Shown here: one piece after another, positions 1-7,261 of the stretch
Numbering within the stretch: position 1 is the first letter of the stretch
Layout of the letters: each line of letters starts with the position of its first letter
Origin: Methanothrix sp.
GTDB taxonomy: Archaea > Halobacteriota > Methanosarcinia > Methanotrichales > Methanotrichaceae
Reading direction: 5' to 3'
DNA length: 23,317 bases
Assembly (NCBI GenBank): GCA_028679775.1
Contig: JAJRAX010000195.1
Span: 1-23,317 of the forward strand
Program-made: the position numbers and the translations under genes
Notes under the pieces: generated by a model
The model's input: the letters and a program-made list of their open reading frames with translations, nothing else
Told to the model about the DNA's origin: nothing
The model's database searches: none

Positions 1-1153
1 CGGAAGGAACAGTGGAAATTATGTCAACACCCGGAGCTACCACATCGGGCTTGATCCGATCATCCCTTGTAGGCCCGGATCCCGAAAAGCTAGCCATGCG
101 GCCATTGCTGTCAGCCGCCCCAACTGTGATGACATTTACCCCATCTCCAGGCGAGTCTATCAGGCCGGGAGGCAGAGCCAACACAATTGGAACCACCAGC
201 AGCATAACATTGTCGTTATCATTCTCTTGTTGTGAGACCTGAGCCGATGTACTTGCCACCTGCCCGGAAGCCTCGCTGCTGTTGCGGTTTCCTGCAGCCA
301 CACAAACAACTGCACCAGCGCTCGCTGCATTGTCAGCAGCCATGGTTATGGGCGGATTGGTCTCACCCAGATTGATCCCGCCAAGGCTTAGGCTTAAAAC
401 ATCAGCCCCGCTATAGACCGCCCATTCGATGCCGGCGATGATATCTGATACCTTTCCGTCCCCCTGGCTGTCGATGACTTTGACGTTTATCAGATCCGCA
501 CCGGGCGCAATTCCCTTGTATTTTCCATTGGAGGCAGCCCCAGACCCGGCAATGATTCCTGCTACCATTGTTCCGTGACCCAGCAAATCGTCCGCTGTGA
601 TCTCATCAGAGAGGAAATTCTTCTCTGCGACAACCTTTCCAACCAGGTCAGGATGGTTCTTGTCAATTCCTGAGTCAATCACAGCTACTGTAACTCCCTG
701 GCCGTCAATTCCCTTCTCCCAAAGCCGGTCTGCCTTTATGATATGGGCATGAGATACATACTCGTCCCTGGAGTTCACATCACTGGAGTTCTCATCAGGA
801 GCCGACACTTGAGTATTGCCATCAAGATAGATTTCAGATACCAGATCTTTCTTTGCCATCTCTCGAATTGCCCTGGCCGAGGCATCGCCTGCCAGGCCTG
901 GAATGAGCCTGTATCTGTACCTGACAGTCAGGTCGCTTGACTTGATATCTGAAACGACATCATCAGCCAAACCATCTGATTTGAGCATGACGATTATGGC
1001 AATAGCCTCATCCGTTCCCTTATTGATTATCTCTTCTAACGCCGGATCGATCTTCTGATCCGCATTGGTAGCAGTCTGTGCCGCTCCGGCAATAGAGAAC
1101 GCAGATAAAATCATGAACACAGCTAAAACGTGCTTTAAAATATTTCGACCCAT
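1..1153 (-). CDS. Secreted subtilisin-like serine protease (S8), C-terminal part outside the window
   Basis: The reading frame is open from an ATG at 1153 to the left edge (384 codons, no stop), so the C-terminus is missing. Residues 1-25 form a signal peptide (MGRNILKHVLAVFMILSAFS). Residues about 30-110 resemble an I9-type inhibitory propeptide. The peptidase domain then follows: the catalytic Asp is D160 in VAVIDSGID, the catalytic His is H193 in GHGTMVAGIIAG, and the oxyanion Asn is N289 in VAAGN. The conserved block KPDVVAPGVDI lies near the edge. The catalytic Ser (GTSMA motif) must lie beyond the edge and was not seen. Between N289 and the SPG turn at about 334 there are roughly 45 residues, where subtilisins usually have about 10-12. 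This includes a hydrophobic stretch, VMLLVVPIVLALPPG. The gene is divergent from the archaeosortase operon. Whether its C-terminus carries a PGF-CTERM sorting tail cannot be seen here. Confidence 0.93.
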   Translation of the reverse strand, partial: MGRNILKHVLAVFMILSAFSIAGAAQTATNADQKIDPALEEIINKGTDEAIAIIVMLKSDGLADDVVSDIKSSDLTVRYRYRLIPGLAGDASARAIREMAKKDLVSEIYLDGNTQVSAPDENSSDVNSRDEYVSHAHIIKADRLWEKGIDGQGVTVAVIDSGIDKNHPDLVGKVVAEKNFLSDEITADDLLGHGTMVAGIIAGSGAASNGKYKGIAPGADLINVKVIDSQGDGKVSDIIAGIEWAVYSGADVLSLSLGGINLGETNPPITMAADNAASAGAVVCVAAGNRNSSEASGQVASTSAQVSQQENDNDNVMLLVVPIVLALPPGLIDSPGDGVNVITVGAADSNGRMASFSGSGPTRDDRIKPDVVAPGVDIISTVPS

Positions 1154-1227
1154 AATTAACCTAACCCACCAGGTGACCTTTTCCCCAGTCCGACCCACCG
1201 ATCACACCGATACTGTGTAAGCAGATA

Positions 1228-2040
1228 ATGCTAAATAAACCTGTGGTGCTTCTAGGATTGATGATGCTGGAATGGCTGGTTTCTTATCTTCTCTGGATTA
1301 GCTTGTCTTTGCTTTTAGCATCAGCCCTGACAAAGAGCGGCCGCGTCGCCGCCTTGGGATGGGGCCTCTTTGCATTCTTCTGGTTCGGCCAGATAGACCA
1401 TTATCTGAATATAGAGGATTACTTCAATGTAGTCCTCTTTTTTGCGACCGGCCTCTTGAGCTTCTACATGGCAGGGATAATGATGAACAGAGGCTTCTCT
1501 TCCAAGGCCTGCTGCTGGGTGAGCTATGCAGCGTCCGCCTGCGGTCTGATCTATTTCCCATTTGCCGAGATACAGTCCCTGCAGGCCTGGCTCATCGGAT
1601 TTACAACATTTATAACTGCCAGGACACTGCAAGTCCTTTCCGTACCAGTAACCCTGGAGAGCTGGAACATCATGAGCCTCAACGGCCGATCGGTGGAGAT
1701 CATCTTGGCCTGCACTGCCATCGAGAGCATAGCCCTCTTTGCTGGGGTGATACTATCAGTCCAGGCTCCATTGGGTCGCAAGCTGAAGGCTCTGGCAGCG
1801 TCCACCCTTTCCATATATGTTTTAAACATAATCAGAAACGGATTTGTGATCATGGCCTATGGATGGAGCTGGTTTGGAGATGAGAGCTTTGATATCGCCC
1901 ACAATCTAATCGCCAAACTGGGATCGACACTAGCCCTCCTGGCCATATCTTACCTAGTATTCATGCTCTTGCCGGAGCTTTTATCAATCATTGATGAGCT
2001 TGCAGCAGAGGTCAAGCCCAAGAGAGGAGATACAGCATGA
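1228..2040 (+). CDS. artA: Archaeosortase A (membrane transpeptidase for C-terminal sorting signals)
   Basis: A 270-residue integral membrane protein with about seven to eight hydrophobic segments. The exosortase/archaeosortase signature is visible: the active-site Cys C162 in EIILACTAIESIALFAG, Arg R203 in LNIIRNGFVI, and H225 in DIAHN, which may be the third catalytic position. Known family role: ArtA cleaves the PGF-CTERM tail of surface proteins at the membrane and the new C-terminus is joined to a lipid. In Haloferax the enzymes that make archaetidylserine and archaetidylethanolamine are needed for this. Here those two genes follow directly and overlap (ATGA, 2037-2040), supporting one operon and one function. 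The ATG at 1228 is the first start and leads straight into the first membrane helix. No PGF-CTERM tail was found among complete proteins in this window. Confidence 0.92.
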   Translation: MLNKPVVLLGLMMLEWLVSYLLWISLSLLLASALTKSGRVAALGWGLFAFFWFGQIDHYLNIEDYFNVVLFFATGLLSFYMAGIMMNRGFSSKACCWVSYAASACGLIYFPFAEIQSLQAWLIGFTTFITARTLQVLSVPVTLESWNIMSLNGRSVEIILACTAIESIALFAGVILSVQAPLGRKLKALAASTLSIYVLNIIRNGFVIMAYGWSWFGDESFDIAHNLIAKLGSTLALLAISYLVFMLLPELLSIIDELAAEVKPKRGDTA

Positions 2041-2624
2041 AACTGGCCAAGGGTTCAACACCATGGATCTCTGTTCCAATATTTCTTACAGCGGCACTTG
2101 CGGCTGCAGGAAGCTGGCACATGTCGGCATTAGCCCTTGCGGGCTCCGTCTTCATGATCTTCTTTCACCGGGACCCCGATCGCTTCCCACATGGAGAAGG
2201 TATGCTCTCACCGGCTGACGGAAAGGTCATAGAGGCCTCTGCCGACAGGATCACAGTCTTCATGAGTCCGTCAAATGTGCATGTCAATCGTGCCCCACTG
2301 GACGGGTTTGTGCGCAATATCGAATACAGAAAGGGCACCCACATGCCGGCTTTTCTGAATCGGGCCCGCGAAAACCAGCAGAATCGGATGCACCTGGTGA
2401 CCGACGACGGCGAAATGGAGCTGCGACAGATAACCGGAACCCTGGTCAGGAAGATAGTCTGCTACGTCCGTCCCGGAGATCAGGTCTCGCGAGGAGAGAG
2501 AATAGGAATGATACGCTTCGGATCGAGGGTGGAGGTCAGCATTCCAAGCGGATATAACTTGCGAGTCTATGAGGGTGATCGGGTCCGAGCAGGAGAGACT
2601 GTGATCGCAGCGAGGAATTCATGA
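2037..2624 (+). CDS. pssD: Archaetidylserine decarboxylase proenzyme (PssD/Asd type)
   Basis: A 195-residue member of the short archaeal/bacterial phosphatidylserine decarboxylase family. It converts archaetidylserine to archaetidylethanolamine at the membrane. Visible features: one or two hydrophobic N-terminal helices (about 12-45), the conserved FHRDPDR and SPADGKV motifs, the FMSPSNVHVNRAP block with its conserved His residues, and the self-cleavage site Gly162-Ser163 in IRFGSRVEV. That Ser becomes the pyruvoyl cofactor, so the mature small subunit is about 33 residues. It overlaps artA by 4 nt at its start and pssA by 4 nt at its end, which points to translational coupling. The function follows from the family. 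The link to archaeosortase substrates is inferred from the operon. Confidence 0.93.
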   Translation: MKLAKGSTPWISVPIFLTAALAAAGSWHMSALALAGSVFMIFFHRDPDRFPHGEGMLSPADGKVIEASADRITVFMSPSNVHVNRAPLDGFVRNIEYRKGTHMPAFLNRARENQQNRMHLVTDDGEMELRQITGTLVRKIVCYVRPGDQVSRGERIGMIRFGSRVEVSIPSGYNLRVYEGDRVRAGETVIAARNS

Positions 2625-3304
2625 ATGTCTTCCGGATCATAAGGCCGCCGGACATATTCACGCTCCTAAATGCAGTTTTCGGATTTATGGCCATTCTTGT
2701 CGCAGGAAGAGCCTGTGCCGGCACTTTTCCGCATTATGCCATGGTCTTCATTCTTCTCGCAGCCATCGCAGACGGCCTGGACGGATTTGTCGCGAGAAAA
2801 GTGGGAGGAAGCCCTCTCGGAGCCAATCTCGACTCTCTGGCCGACCTGATCTCATTTGGCCTGGCTCCAGCATTTCTCGCGGTCTCCGCCTTTCATCTTC
2901 CGCCCCTCGTCTGGCCTGTAGCCATCTTCTTTTTGCTCTGCGGGGCGCTGCGCCTGGCCAGGTTCAATGTGGTCTCAGGCAAGGGCGACCAGTACTTTGA
3001 GGGGCTTCCGATCCCTGCAGCAGGAATCGCGCTTTCTGCGAGCGTTCTCCTTGGAAGGCCTCTCTTGACAATTACGATCATGCTCCTTTTGGCGCTGCTA
3101 ATGATCAGCAGCATCTCTTATCCTAAAATCAGAGATCTTCGCCTCATGACCCTCTTTGGCAGCATCTACGTGATTGTGGGGTTGGTTCTATTCTGGAAGC
3201 ATGACATGGATGATATCATCTATGCAACCCTCGTAGTGATAGCGCTTATTGCCCTTTATCTGACAAGTCCGATGGTGATCTCACGCCTACTAAAAAAGAA
3301 ATAG
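2621..3304 (+). CDS. pssA: Archaetidylserine synthase (CDP-alcohol phosphatidyltransferase)
   Basis: A 227-residue membrane protein with about seven helices. It carries the CDP-alcohol phosphatidyltransferase signature at residues 51-75: DGLDGFVAR followed by G67, D71 and D75, the metal-binding aspartates. It joins L-serine to CDP-archaeol and supplies the substrate for the preceding decarboxylase. The start ATG overlaps the pssD stop by 4 nt. The C-terminus is unusual: the last codons are CTA AAA AAG AAA TAG, so the A AAA AAG heptamer (3292-3298) sits one codon before the stop. A -1 slip there would bypass the stop and continue into the MptD-like frame. Without slipping, the protein ends in a basic tail, LLKKK. 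Confidence 0.93.
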   Translation: MNVFRIIRPPDIFTLLNAVFGFMAILVAGRACAGTFPHYAMVFILLAAIADGLDGFVARKVGGSPLGANLDSLADLISFGLAPAFLAVSAFHLPPLVWPVAIFFLLCGALRLARFNVVSGKGDQYFEGLPIPAAGIALSASVLLGRPLLTITIMLLLALLMISSISYPKIRDLRLMTLFGSIYVIVGLVLFWKHDMDDIIYATLVVIALIALYLTSPMVISRLLKKK

Positions 3305-3609
3305 CCGCCTTTGAGGCCGGCATCAAGCTCGGTGCACTCTACCACCAGTTTGTAGGAGCGCCGATAAGCGAGAAGACTGCCAGCAGCCTGGAGGAGGCAA
3401 TGCAAGAGAGCATATCCCTGCAGCCTTATGTAAAAGAGGTTGATGTGAAGATCGACAGGGAGATGCTTAAGACCAACGTCTTTGGATACGGCGAGCTCGA
3501 TGGACGCATGATCGTCGCCCAAGTGAAAATAGATTACCAGGGCGAGATAGCAGTAGCCAGGCTGAAGTATGACCCGGAAAAGAACTATCCGCTAATGAGC
3601 CTGCACTAG
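3277..3609 (+). CDS. mptD: Dihydroneopterin aldolase, MptD type, without a normal start codon
   Basis: The frame is open from 3214 to the stop at 3609, and family-like sequence begins about 3277 (DLTPTKKEIAAFEAG). MptD splits 7,8-dihydroneopterin to 6-hydroxymethyl-dihydropterin in methanopterin synthesis. Conserved blocks are FEAGIKLGALYHQFVGAPIS, SISLQPYVKEVDVKID and the YPLM ending. The Glu and His separated by ten residues in the first block agree with catalytic residues I recall for the M. jannaschii enzyme. No in-frame ATG, GTG or TTG exists between the upstream stop at 3211 and the ATG at 3400. The ATG at 3400 would remove the whole first block and probably the activity. The gene overlaps the end of pssA in the -1 frame. 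Possibilities are a frameshift fusion with PssA, a non-standard start, or a homopolymer error. The family call is secure; the start is not. Confidence 0.8.
   Translation, partial: DLTPTKKEIAAFEAGIKLGALYHQFVGAPISEKTASSLEEAMQESISLQPYVKEVDVKIDREMLKTNVFGYGELDGRMIVAQVKIDYQGEIAVARLKYDPEKNYPLMSLH
3292..3298 (+). other. A AAA AAG slippery heptamer at the pssA/mptD junction
   Basis: In the pssA frame the bases read (CT)A AAA AAG AAA TAG. This matches the X XXY YYZ pattern of -1 frameshift sites and is the same heptamer as the E. coli dnaX site. Moving back by one base gives AAA AAA GAA ATA GCC, which is the frame of the downstream MptD-like protein. No obvious stimulatory stem-loop was identified by eye in the next 60 bases. 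A homopolymer error (six A instead of seven) would produce the same picture. Confidence 0.5.
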
Positions 3610-3677
3610 GATATAATTTCTATTTTCCGGACAGCCGTCCTGTCGAGGTGAGAACCCTGCGGGCACGGCTGCACAGT

Positions 3678-4592
3678 TCACTCGAACTCGATGGTTCCAG
3701 GCGGCTTGGGCGTCAGATCGTAGACCACCCTGGCGACGCTCGGAATCTCGCCTGTGATTCTGCTGGAGATGATTCGCAGGTTCTCCCAGGGAATCTCCAT
3801 CGCTTCTGCGGTCATTGCATCACGAGAGGAGACTGCTCGAACAGCCACCACCCATCCGTAGACCCGGTTGTCGCCTTTAACTCCAGTGGCTTTGCCGAGA
3901 AGCGCAGCGAAGGCCTGCCATGGCAAGAATTTCATGATCTCTTCCTCCACTATGGCATTGGCTTTTCTCACCACATCCAGCTTCTCACGGGTGACCTCAC
4001 CTACGATTCGCACCGATAGTCCAGGCCCCGGATAGGGCATCCTCTCGCTGATCTCCTGAGGAAGTCCCAGTGCTCGGGCTAGCTCGCGAACCTCATCCTT
4101 GTACAGGTCGCGCAGGGGCTCGACTATGGTCTGGAACTCCATGCAACTGGGCAGACCTCCAACATTGTGATGGGCCTTGATGCCACCCTCCGACTCAATT
4201 CTGTCCGGGTAGATTGTGCCCTGCATCAGGCAGCCGCCTCCGATCTTGCGGGCTTCCTCCTCAAAGACGCGAATAAATGTCTCGCCAACAATCATCCTCT
4301 TCTCTTCAGGATCAGTGACTCCCGTCAAGGCATCGAGAAACCGGTCGTGAGCATTGACTCGCACCAATCCGATGTCCTTAAAAAGCTCCTCGATTCGGTC
4401 CGACTCGAACTGCCTCATGAGCCCTGAGTCCACATAAACCGGTACCAGCCGATCTCCAATGGCACGATGGGCCAGCATGGCACATACCGAGCTGTCCACG
4501 CCTCCCGATAAACCTATGATGGCGCGCCCTTTGACATCGCGCCTGATCTCTTCGATGGCGTTATCTATGAAACGTTGCACATTCATGGCCAT
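3678..4592 (-). CDS. guaAB: GMP synthase subunit B (ATP pyrophosphatase and dimerisation domains)
   Basis: A 304-residue protein that, with a separate glutaminase subunit, aminates XMP to GMP. The PP-loop SGGVDSS is at residues 29-35, followed by VDSGLMR and [13 protein letters not shown]. The [13 protein letters not shown] block reads AHHNVGGLP, and [16 protein letters not shown] starts the C-terminal dimerisation domain. The protein ends with [13 protein letters not shown], the normal ending for this subunit. The glutamine amidotransferase domain is absent, as is usual in archaea where the enzyme is split; its gene is not in the window. The gene converges on the mptD end, with 68 bases between. 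Start: ATG at 4592, with a second ATG two codons later (4586) equally possible. No strong ribosome-binding site decides between them. Confidence 0.96.
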   Translation of the reverse strand: MAMNVQRFIDNAIEEIRRDVKGRAIIGLSGGVDSSVCAMLAHRAIGDRLVPVYVDSGLMRQFESDRIEELFKDIGLVRVNAHDRFLDALTGVTDPEEKRMIVGETFIRVFEEEARKIGGGCLMQGTIYPDRIESEGGIKAHHNVGGLPSCMEFQTIVEPLRDLYKDEVRELARALGLPQEISERMPYPGPGLSVRIVGEVTREKLDVVRKANAIVEEEIMKFLPWQAFAALLGKATGVKGDNRVYGWVVAVRAVSSRDAMTAEAMEIPWENLRIISSRITGEIPSVARVVYDLTPKPPGTIEFE

Positions 4593-4729
4593 AATAGCAT
4601 GCCCGGCTTTGAGAATAATAGACTTGCGGTTAATGGTTATTTGCTGATTCTTTTCTAGATGATCTTAATATGACACGTACATGAAAAATAAGGCTATAAA
4701 TTATGGAAGGGAAGGATATAATAGCGAGC

Positions 4730-4792
4730 TTCCAATTGCCATTAAGACCTCCTAGGGGGCTACCCTCCAGCCCCCCCGCATAATAATTGGAA
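4730..4792 (+). repeat. Nested inverted repeats upstream of the 4810 gene
   Basis: An outer perfect 8-base inverted repeat, TTCCAATT (4730-4737) and AATTGGAA (4785-4792), encloses a GC-rich perfect hairpin, GGGGGCT (4755-4761) and AGCCCCC (4769-4775), with a 7-base loop. The structure ends 17 bases before the GTG start at 4810. Two TATA-like sequences lie upstream (CTATAAATT near 4694 and GATATAATAG at 4715-4724). From the first one in particular, the hairpins would fall in the 5' leader. It could be a leader RNA structure or a terminator-like element. The remainder of the 4593-4809 gap is AT-rich, with nothing else recognised. Confidence 0.5.
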
Positions 4793-4809
4793 TACTAAAA
4801 ATTCTTGGT

Positions 4810-5478
4810 GTGAAAAAAATGAAATACTGCAGAAATTTAGGGATTATTCTTTGGTTGACCGCACTTGCCGCGTGTCTGTCAATTGGAATCGCCTGGGGAT
4901 ACGACTACCTCGAAGGAGGATACGTACAGAGCAATGAGCGGTCTGCGACCATGGACCCAGGGATATCCGGCATGGTGAAATGGATGGATCTGCCTGTTCC
5001 CAGCAGCACGTTTATCCCTTACAGAGAGTATTACAGAACCACCCTGGTCCCGGCGATGTCTGTGAGCAGCACAGTGAGCAGCCCCGTCCAATACGACATC
5101 ACCGGACAGACGCCAAATGGCGTTTACTACAGAAATGGTCAGTGGTTGTCATTCACAACCTACTCGTCTTCGCGTTTCACCCAGAGCAATGATCTCTGGA
5201 TCTCTGGCCAGACTAACTGGACTCAATACGCAGCTATCCCGCTTGGAGCCTCGCTGCAACTGCTGGCCAACGTGCCCGCTGGCGGGACAAGCGGATTCTT
5301 CGAGATCGTCTCCAACAATGCTGTCAAAACCGAGTACAAGACCCTTCAGTTCAATCCGGGCTACAACAGCATGAGCTTTTTGGGCGGCCAGACGGGAAGA
5401 TACATGTTCTACTTTGTGGTCAACAACCAGCCCAGCAACTTAGTCATTGTGGACGTATTCTCACAGTCGTCTGTTTAA
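4810..5478 (+). CDS. Secreted protein of unknown function
   Basis: A 222-residue protein that I do not recognise as a named family. Residues 1 to about 30 are a signal peptide: a basic start (KKMKYCR), a hydrophobic core, then AWG. A lipobox-like LAAC is present, but the hydrophobic stretch continues beyond the Cys, so a lipoprotein is less likely. The mature part is rich in Ser, Thr, Tyr and Asn and has regular beta-strand-like alternation. It ends in a block (ASLQLLANVPAGGTSGFFEI through GRYMFYFVVNNQPSNLVIVDVF) that looks like a beta-sandwich domain in an envelope protein. There is no C-terminal membrane anchor or sorting tail. The start is GTG 4810 or ATG 4819. It is preceded by a long structured leader and followed by a hairpin plus T-run, so it appears to be a single-gene transcript. 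Confidence 0.75.
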   Translation: MKKMKYCRNLGIILWLTALAACLSIGIAWGYDYLEGGYVQSNERSATMDPGISGMVKWMDLPVPSSTFIPYREYYRTTLVPAMSVSSTVSSPVQYDITGQTPNGVYYRNGQWLSFTTYSSSRFTQSNDLWISGQTNWTQYAAIPLGASLQLLANVPAGGTSGFFEIVSNNAVKTEYKTLQFNPGYNSMSFLGGQTGRYMFYFVVNNQPSNLVIVDVFSQSSV

Positions 5479-5493
5479 GGTTGGATGAAAATT

Positions 5494-5529
5494 GGGACGA
5501 ATTTTGTCCCAAATCTTCATGATTTTTTT
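5494..5529 (+). terminator. Terminator after the 4810-5478 gene
   Basis: A stem GGGAC (5494-5498) and GTCCC (5506-5510) around the loop GAATTTT extends through TT/AA pairs. It is followed 12 bases later by seven T (5523-5529). The T-run is on the correct side for the plus-strand gene ending at 5478. It lies between two convergent genes. Confidence 0.6.
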
Positions 5530-5530
5530 G

Positions 5531-7009
5531 TCACGGCTGCAACGCTTCCCCTCCCAGCGGACAGCACTGCAGCCACTCCTTATCAGGAGCGATGCTCTTG
5601 TTGGCCCATCGCCACCTGGCCTCGCCCGTCAGATTGAAGTCTCCGGCCATGCTGGTCTCAGCGAATCCCTCAGGCCAGCGAAGAATGCGATCGGCGAGCC
5701 CTTCGACCTGTGCAGAGGTCTCAATATAGGATAGTGTCTTGCCAATGTGGGCCTCATAGCTGAGGTTGAGGCTTTTTGCATCGTGGTATCTGTCATTCCA
5801 AAGGATATCCCGGTAGTCGTTCTCGGCCTGAAGTGTGCCAGTCCAGTCTCCATGCATCCTCAGAGGACGCACCATTGTGAAGTTGAAGGAGACTGGAGAG
5901 GAGGACGCCAGGACGCTTCTTTCAGCATGGATGCTGGTCGAGCTGAAAGCTAACTCCTCGTCCGCCTGATAGTCGCCGGAGCCATGCTCGCCGTATTTCA
6001 GAGTCGAGCCGACTATTGGTCGAATTCTGGTAGAAACCGACGCGGTGTGGTTGAACTCGCCTGCCGTGATATAGACTGTGTTTGTGATCATGTAGCTCTC
6101 AGCCTCAGTAGAAAGCAATCCTTCGGTTGAGGCATAGCCCCGACCGGTGACGCTGCCAGAGATGCTGGCTTTCGCAGCAGGTTTGAGGGTCCTCATCTTG
6201 ATGGTTATCTGGCCGTGTGCTCCCGGCGGGAGGTCATGGAATGTCCAGATGTTGAGAGTGCCGTAATCGGGTTTTGGATAGGACGAGATAAAGACCGTTC
6301 GCGAGTCGTAATCCTCCCTGACGATAACATCTGCTGGTTCGAGACCGTTGTTTGCATAGGTTATTGTATAGGTCATCAGGCCTCCAGCCGTCGCAGAAGA
6401 TGGACCATCCTTTATGTCCACCTCCTCCAAGGCCTCAAAGCTTATCACTTCGTCGCCAATCCTTATGTAATCAAAGAACGCTGTCGCCTTGACTCCAGAA
6501 TTGCCGGTATTATAATATGATACGTAGATTCTTGTTATTTTCTTGCCCTTCAGATTCAGTTTGAGATCATCCAGGCTTTTGTAATCCGTATATTCCAGAT
6601 CAAAAGCATCAACTTCATTCCACTGGGATGATGACAGCCCCATCTCGTCTAGGCCCATTTTCTGCGAGACGATCTTCTCGCCGCCTTCAAGATATATCTC
6701 AATTTGGATAGAGCCGGTTCCCAATTGCGGATTGACCCACATGCTGAACTGATCAAGGTTGTCGATCTGGAGAGGATTTACCAGATCTATGTAGATCCTA
6801 GCGTATCTGTTTTTGTCGAAAACTGACAGATTTGCTGAGTTGGCTCCGTGAAAGCTCTGCTCTTCCGAGATGCTGCCCTCTGAATATTTTAGCTTCCTGA
6901 GGCTGTAGTCCAGATCAGTGAGCCCGGATGTGCTCATGATTCCCACTTGAATGATGACTATAAGGGCCAGAAAGATAGCCGGGCGATTGTAGCTCAATGG
7001 CTTGACCAT
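5531..7009 (-). CDS. Exported beta-sandwich/DUF11-like surface protein of unknown function
   Basis: A 492-residue protein with one N-terminal hydrophobic segment (about residues 10-30, signal peptide or anchor). Residues about 35-190 look like a carbohydrate-binding-type jelly roll: alternating strands with SANLSVFDKNRYARIYIDL, IQIEIYLEGGEKIV and KITRIYVSYYNTG. Residues about 200-290 match the DUF11/conserved-repeat pattern found in archaeal and bacterial surface proteins (GGLMTYTITYANNGLEPADVIVREDY, LPPGAHGQITIKM). Residues about 310-492 are an additional beta-rich region that I cannot assign. It ends without an obvious membrane anchor or PGF-CTERM tail. The family assignment is by pattern only; the likely location is the cell envelope. 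It converges on the 4810 gene and is separated upstream from the DUF99 operon by about 250 bases. Confidence 0.78.
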   Translation of the reverse strand: MVKPLSYNRPAIFLALIVIIQVGIMSTSGLTDLDYSLRKLKYSEGSISEEQSFHGANSANLSVFDKNRYARIYIDLVNPLQIDNLDQFSMWVNPQLGTGSIQIEIYLEGGEKIVSQKMGLDEMGLSSSQWNEVDAFDLEYTDYKSLDDLKLNLKGKKITRIYVSYYNTGNSGVKATAFFDYIRIGDEVISFEALEEVDIKDGPSSATAGGLMTYTITYANNGLEPADVIVREDYDSRTVFISSYPKPDYGTLNIWTFHDLPPGAHGQITIKMRTLKPAAKASISGSVTGRGYASTEGLLSTEAESYMITNTVYITAGEFNHTASVSTRIRPIVGSTLKYGEHGSGDYQADEELAFSSTSIHAERSVLASSSPVSFNFTMVRPLRMHGDWTGTLQAENDYRDILWNDRYHDAKSLNLSYEAHIGKTLSYIETSAQVEGLADRILRWPEGFAETSMAGDFNLTGEARWRWANKSIAPDKEWLQCCPLGGEALQP

Positions 7010-7086
7010 ACATTCAAATAATTATGTAACAGTAGAAAAAACATTCGCTCGAAAATAGCCTGCCTCAATTCAGCTTGGCGATGGAT

Positions 7087-7113
7087 GACCTAGATCAGGT
7101 CTACATAAGACCT
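7087..7113. repeat. Overlapping inverted repeats GACCT/AGGTC and AGGTCT/AGACCT
   Basis: GACCT (7087-7091) can pair with AGGTC (7097-7101). The overlapping AGGTCT (7097-7102) can instead pair with AGACCT (7108-7113). The central arm is shared, so the two hairpins exclude each other. The element lies 78-104 bases upstream of the minus-strand start at 7009 and may be an operator or leader structure for that gene. Confidence 0.4.
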
Positions 7114-7191
7114 ACATGAAAAAAAGGGTTATTAACATCGGCGACAACCGACTAATTGGCGGGTAGGAGAGTGGGGACTTATCCTTACCGC

Positions 7192-7231
7192 CTGGACGGG
7201 AGGATTGGAAAGGGGGTATCCTCCTGTCCAG
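7192..7231 (-). terminator. Strong 14-bp hairpin downstream of the DUF99 gene
   Basis: CTGGACGGGAGGAT (7192-7205) pairs with ATCCTCCTGTCCAG (7218-7231). All 14 positions pair if one G-U/G-T pair is allowed; the loop is 12 bases. It begins 30 bases after the stop of the minus-strand DUF99 gene, so a 3'-end or terminator role is likely. There is no T-run on the minus-strand side, so RNA stabilisation or processing is also possible. The rest of the 7010-7261 gap holds only the small repeats near 7087-7113 and no gene. Confidence 0.55.
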
Positions 7232-7261
7232 AATCCCTCATCGTTTTACTCTTCGGTTCAT

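Noticed and set aside
1359..1883. 174-codon frame inside artA
   Set aside because: Out-of-frame shadow of archaeosortase; no recognisable domain and no ribosome-binding site.
3400..3609. Short 69-residue gene starting at ATG 3400
   Set aside because: It would begin inside the MptD domain and lose the conserved FEAGIKLGALYHQF block; the homologous sequence continues upstream in the same frame.
3630..3644. Five-bp hairpin GACAG/CTGTC between mptD and guaAB
   Set aside because: Too short and without a T-run after it to support a terminator; the T-rich stretch near 3617-3626 may serve instead, but evidence is thin.
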